A stretch of 64,000 bases of DNA, from the NCBI RefSeq assembly GCF_000499385.1, contig NW_013655336.1, forward strand, positions 1 through 64,000. The letters run 5' to 3'. The DNA is from Eimeria necatrix. Taxonomy: Eukaryota > Apicomplexa > Conoidasida > Eucoccidiorida > Eimeriidae. The notes below the pieces were generated by a model. It ran no database searches. It saw only the letters and a program-made list of their open reading frames with translations, and was not told the DNA's origin. The translations under genes and the position numbers were made by a program. Shown here in pieces: positions 10,996 through 21,621 of this stretch; the stretch's first letter is position 1; the number at the start of each line of letters is the position of its first letter.

Positions 10996-12120
10996 ATGGC
11001 CTCACTCCGCGATGTGCGACTGCCGACTTGGCAAGAACTTCAACGCTACGTCAGAGACCCCGAGATTCTGACGTCGGAAATCTTGTTCCTGATTTTGACG
11101 TTATCAAACATTTTTGTGGTTTACCGTTTGTTCCTCGATGTCGTCCCATTTCCAGTCTTCGTCACTTGGTGGCAGCTGGCCCAAGGCCTGCTGATGGCTT
11201 GGTGCCTGGGCGAGGTTGGACAGGAATATCCAAAGCTTGCTTATTTCCCACGAGTTGAAATAGACAAAAGGCTTCTCAGGAGATTGTTTGTACCGACGAT
11301 TGTCAACGCACTCATGCTCGTACTCGCGAACGTCCTCCTGTACCGAGTGCAGTGTATTGCAACTCTCCCCGTCGTAGTTGCCTTCGCTGTTGTCCTTCAC
11401 CATGTTACCCGTTTCGTGGGTTGCGGAGAAGAATACATGCCTATGCGCTGGCAAGCCATTGGTCTGCTGTTTACAGCGTTTCTTCTAGGCATCACGGACT
11501 CAAAGACAGTCGGCTCGGAAGTGCTGCCTTGGGCTTTGCTTTATGCTATTTTTTCTGCCGCCTTCCGCGCAGCGTTCCTCCAGAAAGTCATGCACGAAGT
11601 TGAAGGCAAAGGGAACCTCTTGCACAACCACCAGCATCTTATCTCTGTCATCATTCTTCCCATCTTGATGATAATCTGCGGGGAAGGCTCAGTACTTAGT
11701 GCTATGCCTATGAACTTCGGATCGCTCTACACCTGGCAGACTTGGGGATGCCTTTTCACTGTAGGAGCACTCCCGTTTCTGAAGAACATTGTGTCGAATC
11801 GTCTCATTCGCAGAACTGGCCAAGGCCCATGGCGCTTTCTGGAGGTTTTGTCTATTTTCTTTGTTTTCATCATTGGCATCACTTTTGGCAGCCCCGGATG
11901 GCAAGGCTACATAGCCATAATGTTAGTTATTGCAGGGCGCGCTCTTGGGGCTTGTGACGTTCTCCTAAATGCTGCTGAAGCGGAGCAAAATGAAATGCGG
12001 CCAAGCGGAGCAACACGCCACACAGGAGATACAGAGGGAGGCGAGCTAGAACGTGGCTCAAACTCTAAGCAGTACCTTCAGTCCATCGAGGAGGATAGCG
12101 GCGAAGTGAGTCTAAACTAA
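10996..12120 (+). CDS. DMT-superfamily nucleotide-sugar transporter (GDP-fucose-transporter-like)
   Basis: This is an intronless frame of 374 residues. I start it at the ATG at 10996, which sits in a good eukaryotic context (ACAATGGC); codons further upstream in frame lack an ATG. About ten hydrophobic segments fill residues 30-330, followed by a polar, acidic cytoplasmic tail of about 45 residues. The layout resembles the SLC35C/TPT branch: a first helix ending near FVTWWQ, a paired-helix repeat, and a second-half helix around LPWALLYAIFSAAFRAAF. Members exchange nucleotide sugars for nucleotide monophosphates across Golgi or ER membranes, and coccidians need GDP-fucose for protein O-fucosylation. 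The superfamily is convincing. The GDP-fucose specificity is only suggested by overall similarity, and a triose- or other sugar-phosphate carrier is possible. The gene converges on the metallophosphoesterase gene downstream. Confidence 0.82.
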   Translation: MASLRDVRLPTWQELQRYVRDPEILTSEILFLILTLSNIFVVYRLFLDVVPFPVFVTWWQLAQGLLMAWCLGEVGQEYPKLAYFPRVEIDKRLLRRLFVPTIVNALMLVLANVLLYRVQCIATLPVVVAFAVVLHHVTRFVGCGEEYMPMRWQAIGLLFTAFLLGITDSKTVGSEVLPWALLYAIFSAAFRAAFLQKVMHEVEGKGNLLHNHQHLISVIILPILMIICGEGSVLSAMPMNFGSLYTWQTWGCLFTVGALPFLKNIVSNRLIRRTGQGPWRFLEVLSIFFVFIIGITFGSPGWQGYIAIMLVIAGRALGACDVLLNAAEAEQNEMRPSGATRHTGDTEGGELERGSNSKQYLQSIEEDSGEVSLN

Positions 12121-13131
12121 CACGTATGCCATAAACACAGTGGGAGATGTATAGGAAGTTCCACACTCAGTGCAAGCGCTTAGCCCATGTCTTACTTCTG
12201 GCTAACGTGTGTATGCTTGGCTGCCTTCCAGGCCTACGGGGAGCTCGCTGAAGGCGAAGAAAATGAAATGTGATAACTCATACTGTCTTTCAAAGTGCTT
12301 TAGTTCAATCGGCGGCAGTGAAACCTGCTGGTTGAAGCACTGCCGAGATTTAGATACTGTGGGTGGCATTACCATAGGGTTATCTGCCCACTGGTGCAGA
12401 CGCCCGCTTCTTGCCATGCTTGTGTCCAGGCTTACTTTTATTAATTCGTAGTGACTACAATGCGAACAATAACGAGATCTATTAGTTCGCAAGTCAACGA
12501 TTTACTGTGGCAAGCCAGCCCCACCAAAAAACCTCATAGTGCTACCTCTTCTATTAGTGGTTTGCATTTGGATAAAGAGCTCAATAACCAGCGTGCGCAC
12601 CTTTCTTTGGCTAGCACGTCCTGCTAAAATCTCTTATTTAATTTCAAACAGAATAAGTGCAAGTAGCTACAAGAGGGAATTGCAGAAGGAACCCATAAGA
12701 GGAACCCTCAAGCAGTTTGCTTGTAACGTTGTGCGACTCTGCGGATTGCTTCCTCAAGCATAAAACGTCCTTAAAGGACGTCTGGCTGCAAAAAGAAGCC
12801 GTGCCACATGGCATTCAAAACTGGCCACAACTGACGCGTTTGTGATAACCTACATTCACATTTGTCCTTACGGACTTGACACCTGTGACACAACAGCCCT
12901 GCTAAACGGGTTTTGCTGTGCAGCAAAACAAGGCCAAAAGCGGCAACTGAGCTTGTCACGCGCAGAGCTGCTGAATGTTAACACCTGAAGGAGTGGTGTG
13001 CAAGAATTCTGCGCGAACGCTTTCGTAAGCTTCGAAAGGTGGGGCAGACATGGAATGAGATGCGCTCCATGTTCCGCGCGTCGAGTCAAGAGCCCCAGTA
13101 GCACCCGGGTACCCAAGCATCAGCATATCCC
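12121..13131. other. Convergent 3' spacer
   Basis: About 1 kb between the 3' ends of the transporter gene (plus) and the phosphoesterase gene (minus). I see no coding signal, RNA gene or repeat worth naming. Confidence 0.5.
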
Positions 13132-15278
13132 CTAGGATTTGACTTCGAATATCACTTTAGGCCGTAGACGCCCAGGAAACCATTTTTGCTCAGATGGGCG
13201 CCCTAGAGAGTGCTGGATGTAGCGGACACCCTAAGAAATGCATTCGTAAGTAGGAACTGCAAAACTTCGCGGTGTTAATCTAGGATCAAAGCAAGGGAAG
13301 CACTTAAGGCGTGAGGCGTACAGAAAACCCGGCCCTACTTCGCATCGGGGCGGAACGAAACGAGGGAAAACGATATTAAACATTTGCAGGAACTAGGGGG
13401 GCAAGGCGTGCGTCCTAAGGCTCGCACCTCTATTTTGTGGTCGATATTGACGTGCGAATGCCCAAAGACATGAAGCGAGCCGTCCGCCTGTCTCAGCTGC
13501 TCGTCAATGCGGCTTGACCCCATCACATATGCGAGTGCACTGGGTTTCAATGGATAGAGAGTCGCCAGTTCAGCACGAGGCAGAAAGTGAGAAAAAGTAA
13601 TAACAACTGGTTGGTCATCGCAACATGAATATTCATGCATGCGGAGTTTTTCTGGGGAACTGCTGGCTTCCATTTCAGAATTAACTGCATGCAAACTCTT
13701 GGCGCTTTCCGAAGAAACTTTCTGACCCACCTGTGCCTCGGCGGTAAAATCAACAGCCGCCGTCGCGTCATGCAGATCTGGGAAGGGCGGCTTTCTCGCA
13801 ACGTTTGGAAAAGTCCGTCCCGAACGTGTGGCATCCATGGTGTGTTTCTGAGTGTTGCGCACAAAACAATCTCGGCGCTCATTTTCGGCTGCGAAAAACT
13901 CTGCCAGACTCAGAGGCATTCCCCATGCGTCTGTAAACCGCCGTGGAGCGCAACTGTCCAGTGTCTTACAAGCCGCCTCCCTTGCCTTTTCGACCGGCAC
14001 CTTTTGGTGGGGAGATTTAGACGAGGCATTCTTTGCCCATCTGGACCCACAGAGGAGCGCTGTCTCCTTGAGACCAGCGTCTGGGTGGGGAAGTGCGACA
14101 GTAACAGAAGCAGTAGAGGCACGATGCAGATTTTCAGTCCTGCACTGGTATCGTCTACTTTTTCCAAGACACATTCCGGTGAACCGTTTGGACAAAACCG
14201 CTTCGGGGTCGTGCCTTTCGTTAGTATTGCCCTCCATGCACTGCCGGCTGCCAGACTTTGGGTCATTGTTGCTGAGGGGATGCGGCCAACTGCATGCGCT
14301 GTAGTCCATCCAGTTTTCTGCTAGTGAGAGCAGAAGCTTTGAGCTATGCGCCCTGCTGCCCTCGCGTGAAGTGCCTCCTTGATTCGAGGCACGCGGATAG
14401 CGCTTGACCTGTCCTGGAGCTGAGCTGAGAGGCGTGCGCGCAATCAGGGCTGCTCGACGAAAATGAGGATCGAGTTCGTCGTACCAGGAAAACAAAGGCA
14501 CCAGTCGTACCCCCTTGGAAGGGGAAAAAGGCTTGGTGTGGATCCCCAGAGATTCGCAAAGCCGCAAGATGCTGTCGAACTTCTGTAGACTGTCGCCAAT
14601 CCCTGCACAAACAGGCTTCCAAAGTGGCTTTTGCATCCAAAATAGACATATGCTAAGAAAGTGCTGCTCAACATATCACTTGGCTTGGTAATCACAGGGG
14701 AGAGGGCTGAAATTCCCATACACAAATTTCACACTTTAAAGTATGCGCACACAAAATTCTTCCAGCCACAGCTCGTACTCTCCCATAAAAAAGCTTGACT
14801 TATTTTGTTTTGACTATGATGCTCCCTTACCCATGTCTCTATCCTTGTGGGTTACCCACAGCTCGTGATTCCCTGGCACGAATGTCACGTGCCCAAAGAC
14901 TGAGCAGAAGAGCTCCAGTGAGTCTTTGAGGCCTTCCAACTCATGATGCACATCGCCAGCTAAAATAAGAACATCCTTTGTGAAATCTTCTTTTAATGGA
15001 GCCGTGGCCCCAGTGACTACTTCCCAAAGATGTTCGATGTTTCCCACCAACGATCCTGCCAGAGGAGGCCAAGTTGGTTGCTCCGCAGCAGCAGCATCGG
15101 CTTTGGAGGTGCCTGGACAATTATTTTCGCTTCCCGAAGTGTATGAACTTCCATGGCTTGTGGAGAGGGAAGCTTCTGCAGAGTCGGTGCGCTTCCTGTT
15201 CAGCTGGCAAAATTGCTTGACAAGCTCAAAATTGACTTTGCTTTCAAGATGCAGGTCAGACCAGGCAAAAATGCGCAT
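13132..15278 (-). CDS. Calcineurin-like metallophosphoesterase with a large internal insertion
   Basis: There are three exons: 15278-14831, 14602-13428 and 13230-13132 (573 residues; intron phases 1 and 0). Exon 1 carries SDLHLE at residues 7-12, AGDVHHE near 107-113 and PGNHELW near 135-141. Exon 2 starts with GDSLQKFDSILRLCESLG and later has FSHFLPR near 486-492 and GHSH at 530-533. These are the Asp-His, Gly-Asp, Gly-Asn-His-Glu, His and Gly-His-x-His metal ligands of the two-metal phosphoesterase fold, in the order of the cyanobacterial/plant subfamily. Exon 3 supplies the expected GVRYIQHSLGRP ending. The donors are GTAAGG (strong) and GTGCGA (weak); the acceptors are TTTGTGCAG and TTTCTTAG. 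About 260 Ser/Arg-rich residues separate the SWYD motif (near 200) from FSHFLPR. The substrate is unknown; no signal peptide is seen. The ATG at 15278 is placed as in the family. Confidence 0.9.
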
Positions 15279-18200
15279 TGTCACCGAACTGCAATGAAGT
15301 GGGCTAAAACCGACTGGGGAATTGTCTTTACGGGTACAGTCAAGGTTTTAACGCCACTCAGCCTTCTGGTGCTTTCGGCGGCGCGATTTGTCGTGCTAAC
15401 CGTCTCGCTCGGGATCCAGTCGGTGGAAAATCTGTAGGCCGTTGAAACCACCACTGAGAAAAGTGTGAAAAGTGAAAAAAGAAGCTTAAGGCACTCGAGT
15501 CGCAATGTGGGCTCAGCATGCCATTTCAGCATGCGGTGTCCTTCGGCTGGCAATTTTAGCCGCCTGGAGGTTGAATTGAGTAAATTTTGGAGTAACACCA
15601 CCACAACCACTAGGTTTGCACGGAGACCTTATCTTGTTTACTCCTGTAAACATTGTGTTTTATTCCTTAGGGAATAGTTGTTGTTTTGCCCCTCAAGACA
15701 GCGGCGTCAGGTGAGCGACCGATTTGAAGGCCAGACATACTCAACGTCCACGGGGGAGCTGAAGCAGCTTCAACAGACAATTGCAGACTCTCCTTGGCTG
15801 ATTTTGAGTAGTCAACATCTCAGAACACTAATGCTTGAATGAAATTGATACATTTGCTAGCTGTGGGCTAGTGTCCGTGATGACCCACTTGGCGACCAGC
15901 AGACCTGCCTAGAGGTGACCAGCCCCATCTGTTGCCGGCCAGACTTCCTTCTTTCCCCTCAAGTTATTATTTTTCTTATGAATAAGCGTTGATCACCAGC
16001 TTCTGTTGGTGTGGAAATCAGTTGCTACCAAGTACGTTGGCAAGGACGATGAGGGACAGCCAAGTTGCCTGGGTATTCTTTTTTTGCCACGTTAGGACAG
16101 TGTCAATTACGCATGCTGCAGGCACTGCTAAAACAGGTTAGTTCCACCAGAACTTCCATTTCCCCGAAGATCAGTGAACAGTAACATACTAGCAAAAATC
16201 CGCCTTGCTGCAGATACTCAAGCGGCAAGCCAATGTGACGCATTCTTGAGGCAAAAAGCTACCAACTGCTCGGTCTTACCAATTCAATTGTCTGTATGCA
16301 AAAGGCGTGAAGCAAGTCATTGGATGCGAAATATCGTTTCCAAGATGACCTTATGTGCATTCTTCTGTAGTTCCAACTCGCCAGTTCAACGGGAAGGAAT
16401 AAAGCACTGAATTTTCGGGCTCCAGAGAAGCCACTAAGCGTCAATATTGGCAGCCTTAGTTCAAAGCGTTTGCACTACATTGTAGGCAGCTATTCTTTGC
16501 ACGAGGGGGTGGTTCCACCAAGTCTTTAACTAGCAGCAAACATGGGGACATCCTGAGAGCGCGATTTCTTCCCATAAGCGCGAAAACACCTTGATTCTGC
16601 TTGTGGATGCATCACAGTTTCTTCTATTGACTAGCTACGCCTCCAAGCGAGGCGGGGGGAAGCGCAGTGGGCCGCTTAAGGCGCTGCTTTACAGCTGGCG
16701 ACTTGGTCTCGTTTGCTGCCTCTTTATCAAGGGGCAGTCCAAGTGTTATGCCCGCATATCAATTGCTAACACACAATTTATGCCCGATTTGTATGCTCCT
16801 GAACTTGTTAGCTGTTTTTCAGACCCTTGCTGAATTGACTCTTATTTTCGGTCCAGTCCCAACACCGGGACGCGAAATGAAGCAAAGAAGGATGCTATAT
16901 AGGAGCTCGCTGAAACTGTGCTCTTCATAGCTGCACACAAAACATCTAGAATGCCAAGCACTTGCCAGCCAACTCAAGGAGTGCACCATGGAGTTCCATC
17001 TCCGCGAGCGCAGGTTCACAGAGACACGGTCGAGATTCTGCAAAGGGGTGGCATAAGGAGGAATCAAGCAGAAGGGCCTCCACAAGTGAGCCAAGCCAGG
17101 GAAATCGTTAATTTAAAGCGGGCTTGAATAGTTTCGTGGCCTTCTCCTCCATATGATCCTGGAACGATGGATGCCACTGGCATCACAGCCACTCACATAC
17201 AAAGAAGGCCGGAGCATGAGAAACTTTTTCAGTACATCAGAAAAGCGGCTTACGAAGGTAGGCCTGGACCAGTGCTGCTTGGGGAGAGTTAAGGGAATAG
17301 TTACAGGGCGGCACTCCCGTGCACAGACTTACCTGAAGGGTACAAGCGCTGACATGGAGGACTGGGCAGCAGTGGAACGAGTTGCTCCTACGTTTCTGCA
17401 TTAGTAGCCGTTGTTTCCTCATTCTACACATTTCCGCTAATTGACAGCAAGAATAACACCCCTAATTCTGCAAAGATGACCGGCGAGAGGTCGAGATGCC
17501 TGAAGCAGAGCGCGTGGGGTAGTAAGTGACTGGCCCGACACTCGGCCTTTGCAAGGCCGTAACGAAGGAAAGTATCAACAAGCTACAGGGCTGGTAGGAA
17601 GCAGCAGTAGAATTCTCAGCAATTTAAGGCCTGTGGGAATCAGCAGAGGAAGAATAGTGACAGTGACGGTGCGTATTGTAGATCTGCCTTGTTGTTAAGA
17701 ACCACGACGGTGAACCAACTTTAGGCAAGACAGCGTAAGAGACTACACAACCCTCCGACTAGCAGCAAGGAAGTTATGGTCTGTTTTGAGTGCAAGGGCA
17801 AGGAAGACTTGGCGAAAGGCTAATCATCACTGGAGCTGAAGCCTTGCGGATCAGCCGGAACCTCCAGGAGGCGCGGAGGTGAGGGCCACTACGCGAGAGA
17901 TTGTGCCACTCCACCCAAGCCAAGGCAAGAGTGGTAAAAATGGGCCAGCTGCACTAATAGGCCCGAGAAGAAAGGAAAGCAAAGCCCATATTCAATCCCC
18001 AAGGCCTACGAGTTACGGGGGACTGGCCTCCACGCGCCAACAACTGGGTGGAGGGCTGCTGCATGCCGTCAAGATGAGGCCGAACTTCACCGTCTTGTCT
18101 AGATGGAAGAAGAGAATCCAGAAGCGCTAGCAAGCATGTGCCATAGGTGTAGGGATTACAGCAGTTCTCAAGGTGTACGCTGAAAAGAAAAGCGGAACTT

Positions 18201-18390
18201 ACTACGGGCGGACCTTGGCACCAATATTACTCTCAGCATGCAGGATAACGAACAGAACAAGGCGAGCGAACAGTTTGAGGCATCCGGTAGTACTGAAATG
18301 CGAGCCACGCCGCAGCGGTGGCGACAAGAACTGTATACATAATTGGCTGGTAGGAGCTGGAAGCTACTTGCAGCATGGGAATGACGGCTT
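15279..18390. other. Gene-poor spacer, possibly decayed retroelement 5' part
   Basis: About 3 kb with no supported gene. The plus-strand frame near 16591-16830 has a VDAS stretch and YASKR, faintly like a Ty3/gypsy RNase H. The polar frame at 17879-18130 could be gag-like because it precedes the protease relic. Both ideas are weak. No long terminal repeats were recognised by eye. Confidence 0.3.
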
Positions 18391-18681
18391 TTTTTGTCCG
18401 TCAGATACATAGCATGTGGAGCGCTTGTGAACAGTGCTGCACCTCACAGTTTCATCAGCCCAATCACTGTTGAGCAGCTAGAATTGAGGCTGCGTCCCCT
18501 GTGCAAGGTCTGCAGTTTCACCATTACCAAAGAAGAGCAGCTACATATCAACCGCTTGGCAATGCTGTGTATGTGATGTGATGTCTAGCGGGAGATTTCC
18601 TTGTGGGGCCTATACCTTACGATGCTGCTAGGCTGGCTAACGAAACATCAGACAGTCTCTTTATTTTCAGTCTGATGAGCT
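18391..18681 (+). pseudogene. Ty3/gypsy-type retroelement protease relic
   Basis: The plus frame reads ALVNSAAPHSFISP at about 18424-18465, the retropepsin active-site region of Ty3/gypsy elements (normally Asp-Ser/Thr-Gly followed by HSFI). Here the catalytic Asp is Asn and the Gly is Ala. Stops at 18574-18576 and 18586-18588 interrupt the frame. It then resumes in register with LLGWLTKH at 18628-18651, the conserved segment that follows the protease and precedes reverse transcriptase in chromoviruses. The spacing and order fit a decayed pol gene. The copy cannot encode an active enzyme. No neighbouring reverse transcriptase was recognised within the next 2 kb, so this looks like a truncated fragment. 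Confidence 0.7.
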
Positions 18682-21621
18682 TCAACTTTTGTGAATGGTG
18701 GATGATGCAATGTACCAAATAAAAGGAAACAGAGACAAAGGCAACACAGCGGCAAAGGAGCAGAACAAACAACCACAGCAGGTGCTGGGATGACCCTAGC
18801 TGAGCAAGCCTACGTTATGCTGACCCAGCAACTGTACCAGATTACTGCATGAGATGCGGCTACACTCGTTCGCTCCACTCCCAGAGGTTACAAGACACGC
18901 CGCAAAGCCAATGCTAGCATGCTTGTAAAAGGGCTACTGTGCGAGGCTCAGGCCAGCACGATACATCTGCGGGGTTCACTATAGGGGACCAGCACCATAC
19001 CGGCTTCACCAGGAGTGCGAAAGCTATACGCCATTCACTTGTGCGGAGAGAGCCAAGAACAGCTGATGCATGCGTTAACAGGGCACTGCTGTCGGATCCC
19101 TGCGGCCTAGTCCCGCATCACATTCCCCGCCGGCCTGCAAGGCGACGCTGACAGGGGAGAGTCATAGTTTCTCACCTCCAGCCTCGACGGCGCATAGCTC
19201 GACGAATGGACACTGTCATCTGAGGCGTAGAAGGAACCCCTACATATTCTCTAGTTGTTCAAAAAGCACCTAGCAGCGTTGCCAGATAGTTCACATGCAC
19301 TGCTGCCACCAACAGTCGTGATGGCTGCACACTAGTTGATCTCACGAGCATAGGTACCCTTTTCTTCTAACCATAAGTTCATGGACGCGCTGTGTGACTC
19401 CCTAGGCAGGGCTTAATTTATTATACGACCGCATGAAATTTCGAAACCACGAAGCTCAACAAGGCATATGAGTTACTCCGCCTTGCTTGAGCTGTAGCAC
19501 GTGGTTGTTTCGTTGCTGCATTTAGACACAAAATCTTGACACTCATCAGGGCCTGTTGATGCAGAATTTTAGAGCTATTCGTAAAGCAATGCTCGCTCTT
19601 CCTTTTATACTTCCAAGCAACAGGCACATATACTGACATCTCACAGCATGCAAGAGGAGCAGTTTTCGTACTACAGGCAAGTCAGCCTCCTCAGCCAAGA
19701 CGTGAACTCCATTCGCCAGAAATATCCAATGTACCATAGAGAGTTTGTCGCCTTCACTTCCCACTAATCCAGTGATCTTACTCTCTGGTACGATTAGGAC
19801 GCATTCCGGTCATCATACTCACGTATATCTGCAACAACTCATGGCGTCAAAGCCTCTACATGATCATTCTGTTCATTGGTTTGGTTTTCTACAGGAATAT
19901 CAAGACATCAGAATCACACAGTTAAAAGCCATACATAACGAGGGTGGCGCTGCCTCGACACCTCGGCACCCTGCCCCGCCTGCTCCTTGTGGTACTTCCG
20001 TCTTTCTAAGGCCGTAGACACTCCTGAAAGTACACCAGCCTTGTTCGCGCTCGATATTGAAAGAGGAAAAGCGGCCTTAAACACGCGACGAAGTACAGAG
20101 CGTTCGCGCAAGCACACGCCTCCGCATACCGTATCATGCCGTTAGCGTGCAACGAGGCTTTGCTGTGTCCACGAAGGAGGCTTCAAGTGCCGGCAACCCT
20201 CAATCCACGTTTCTTTAGCATTCACTTTCCCCTGGCTCAACTTTTCAGTCGTCAGCACTGCGACCCCTTCTATGGTCCCCTTCAGCGACGTTCGTGCTCT
20301 CTAGCATGCTTGAGAAGCTCTGCCACGTATACATAGGTGACTTTCTACTGCTTGAGCATGCTGCTTGCCGGAACGACGCATGCCACTAGTACAGAGACTA
20401 CATTAGAAAAGGGAAATAGTACGCGTACCATGATGACGAAAGGTTTGTGTGTTCAACACGCCTAACTAGTCACGAAGAAATCGTGTCTCGGATAGTTCAT
20501 GCGGCATTCGGAATAACGCTAGCTCTAGCCAACTACGCCCACTTCTTGGCTTTTAGCCATCTGTGGTTATCCTCAGCGCCGCAGCAGTCAACCAACGCCA
20601 AGTATGGCAAAGTACCCTAGGAACCCCTTACCTCAGGAGAGCTCCAAATGCACCAGCAGAATCTCGAGCGGCAAACAGTACCACTTAGTCACAGTATCTT
20701 GAGCAGTAAGCAGTACCACGGAGTGACAATGAAGTGCAAGTAAATACTAGGGATGCTCCTACATGCCGGTAGTCACGTTGAAAATGGATGCATATGTTTT
20801 ATGTATCTACCTTCGCCCATTGTTGTTTTCCCGGTTGCGCAGGAAGAGACCATCACCTCTTCCCAACTCAGCAACCGACGAAAGGCATATGATTTCCCCG
20901 TTAGGTCTGCTGTAGCAGCTGCATCACTCAAGTTGCCCGAGTTTCTTCACCAGGTAGACCTGAGCGCTCGCTTTCCTGGGATTACTGCAGCTACACCCGT
21001 TGCTATGGCGGCTGCTGCAAAAGCGCTCTAGGACCTCCCCAGCGGAGCACCCTTTTTGCTAAGTGTCTCGAAAAGAAGCCTACTGCAGAAAATAGCTCAC
21101 CCCAGCTGCTACTGACGCAGCTGCTGTCCAAGCGGTCCCACATTCCCACTATTGCAAACCTCCTGTAAAAGTAAATGCAATAAACGTAATTCTCAAGAAG
21201 CAGCACCAACTGCTTCTCCCTATGTGCAAACCTAAATCATAAAAAATGCTGAAGTGCAACATATCTCCAACCACAAACAACTCTAGCGGCTGTCTTTGTA
21301 ACTGCAGCTGTAGCAGCTGCTGGTGCAACTGCTGCTCTAGCTGCAGCTGCTTCTGCCCCAGCTGCAGCTACTTCTCTAGCTGCAGCCACAACAACTGGAA
21401 ACCTCTAGCAGTGCCTCTTGGCACCTAACAAGCAGTCCTCGCTGCTGCTCCTACAGAGCCTTTGCCGCTGCAGTTTCTGTCTCTTCTGGGCACACCATAT
21501 GTATCTTGATGAGGCACGTTGCTGCTGGTGGTGCTCCCGCCAGTTGCATGGGTAGTCAGAAAGGTGATTACCAAATGCAACGACGGACCGACAGATGGGG
21601 CGCCTGCAGCTGCAGCATTGC
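18682..21621. other. Gene-poor spacer downstream of SEC31
   Basis: About 2.9 kb with only short frames. A 90-codon plus frame ending at 21031 lies behind an acceptor-like GGTTGCGCAG but matches nothing I know. The end of the stretch is dense in CTGCAG/CAGCTG triplets. Confidence 0.4.
21297..21402. repeat. CTG/CAG-rich low-complexity patch
   Basis: Imperfect GCTGCAGCT-type triplets in non-coding DNA just downstream of SEC31. They are of the kind scattered through Eimeria genomes. Confidence 0.6.

Noticed and set aside
16591..16833. RNase H-like stretch with VDAS and YASKR
   Set aside because: Only two short motifs fit, the spacing is wrong and frames shift at once. It is too weak to list as a gene relic, though it lies upstream of the protease relic.
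18136..18180. Possible gag zinc knuckle (CHRC...)
   Set aside because: The His and last Cys of the C-x2-C-x4-H-x4-C pattern are absent.
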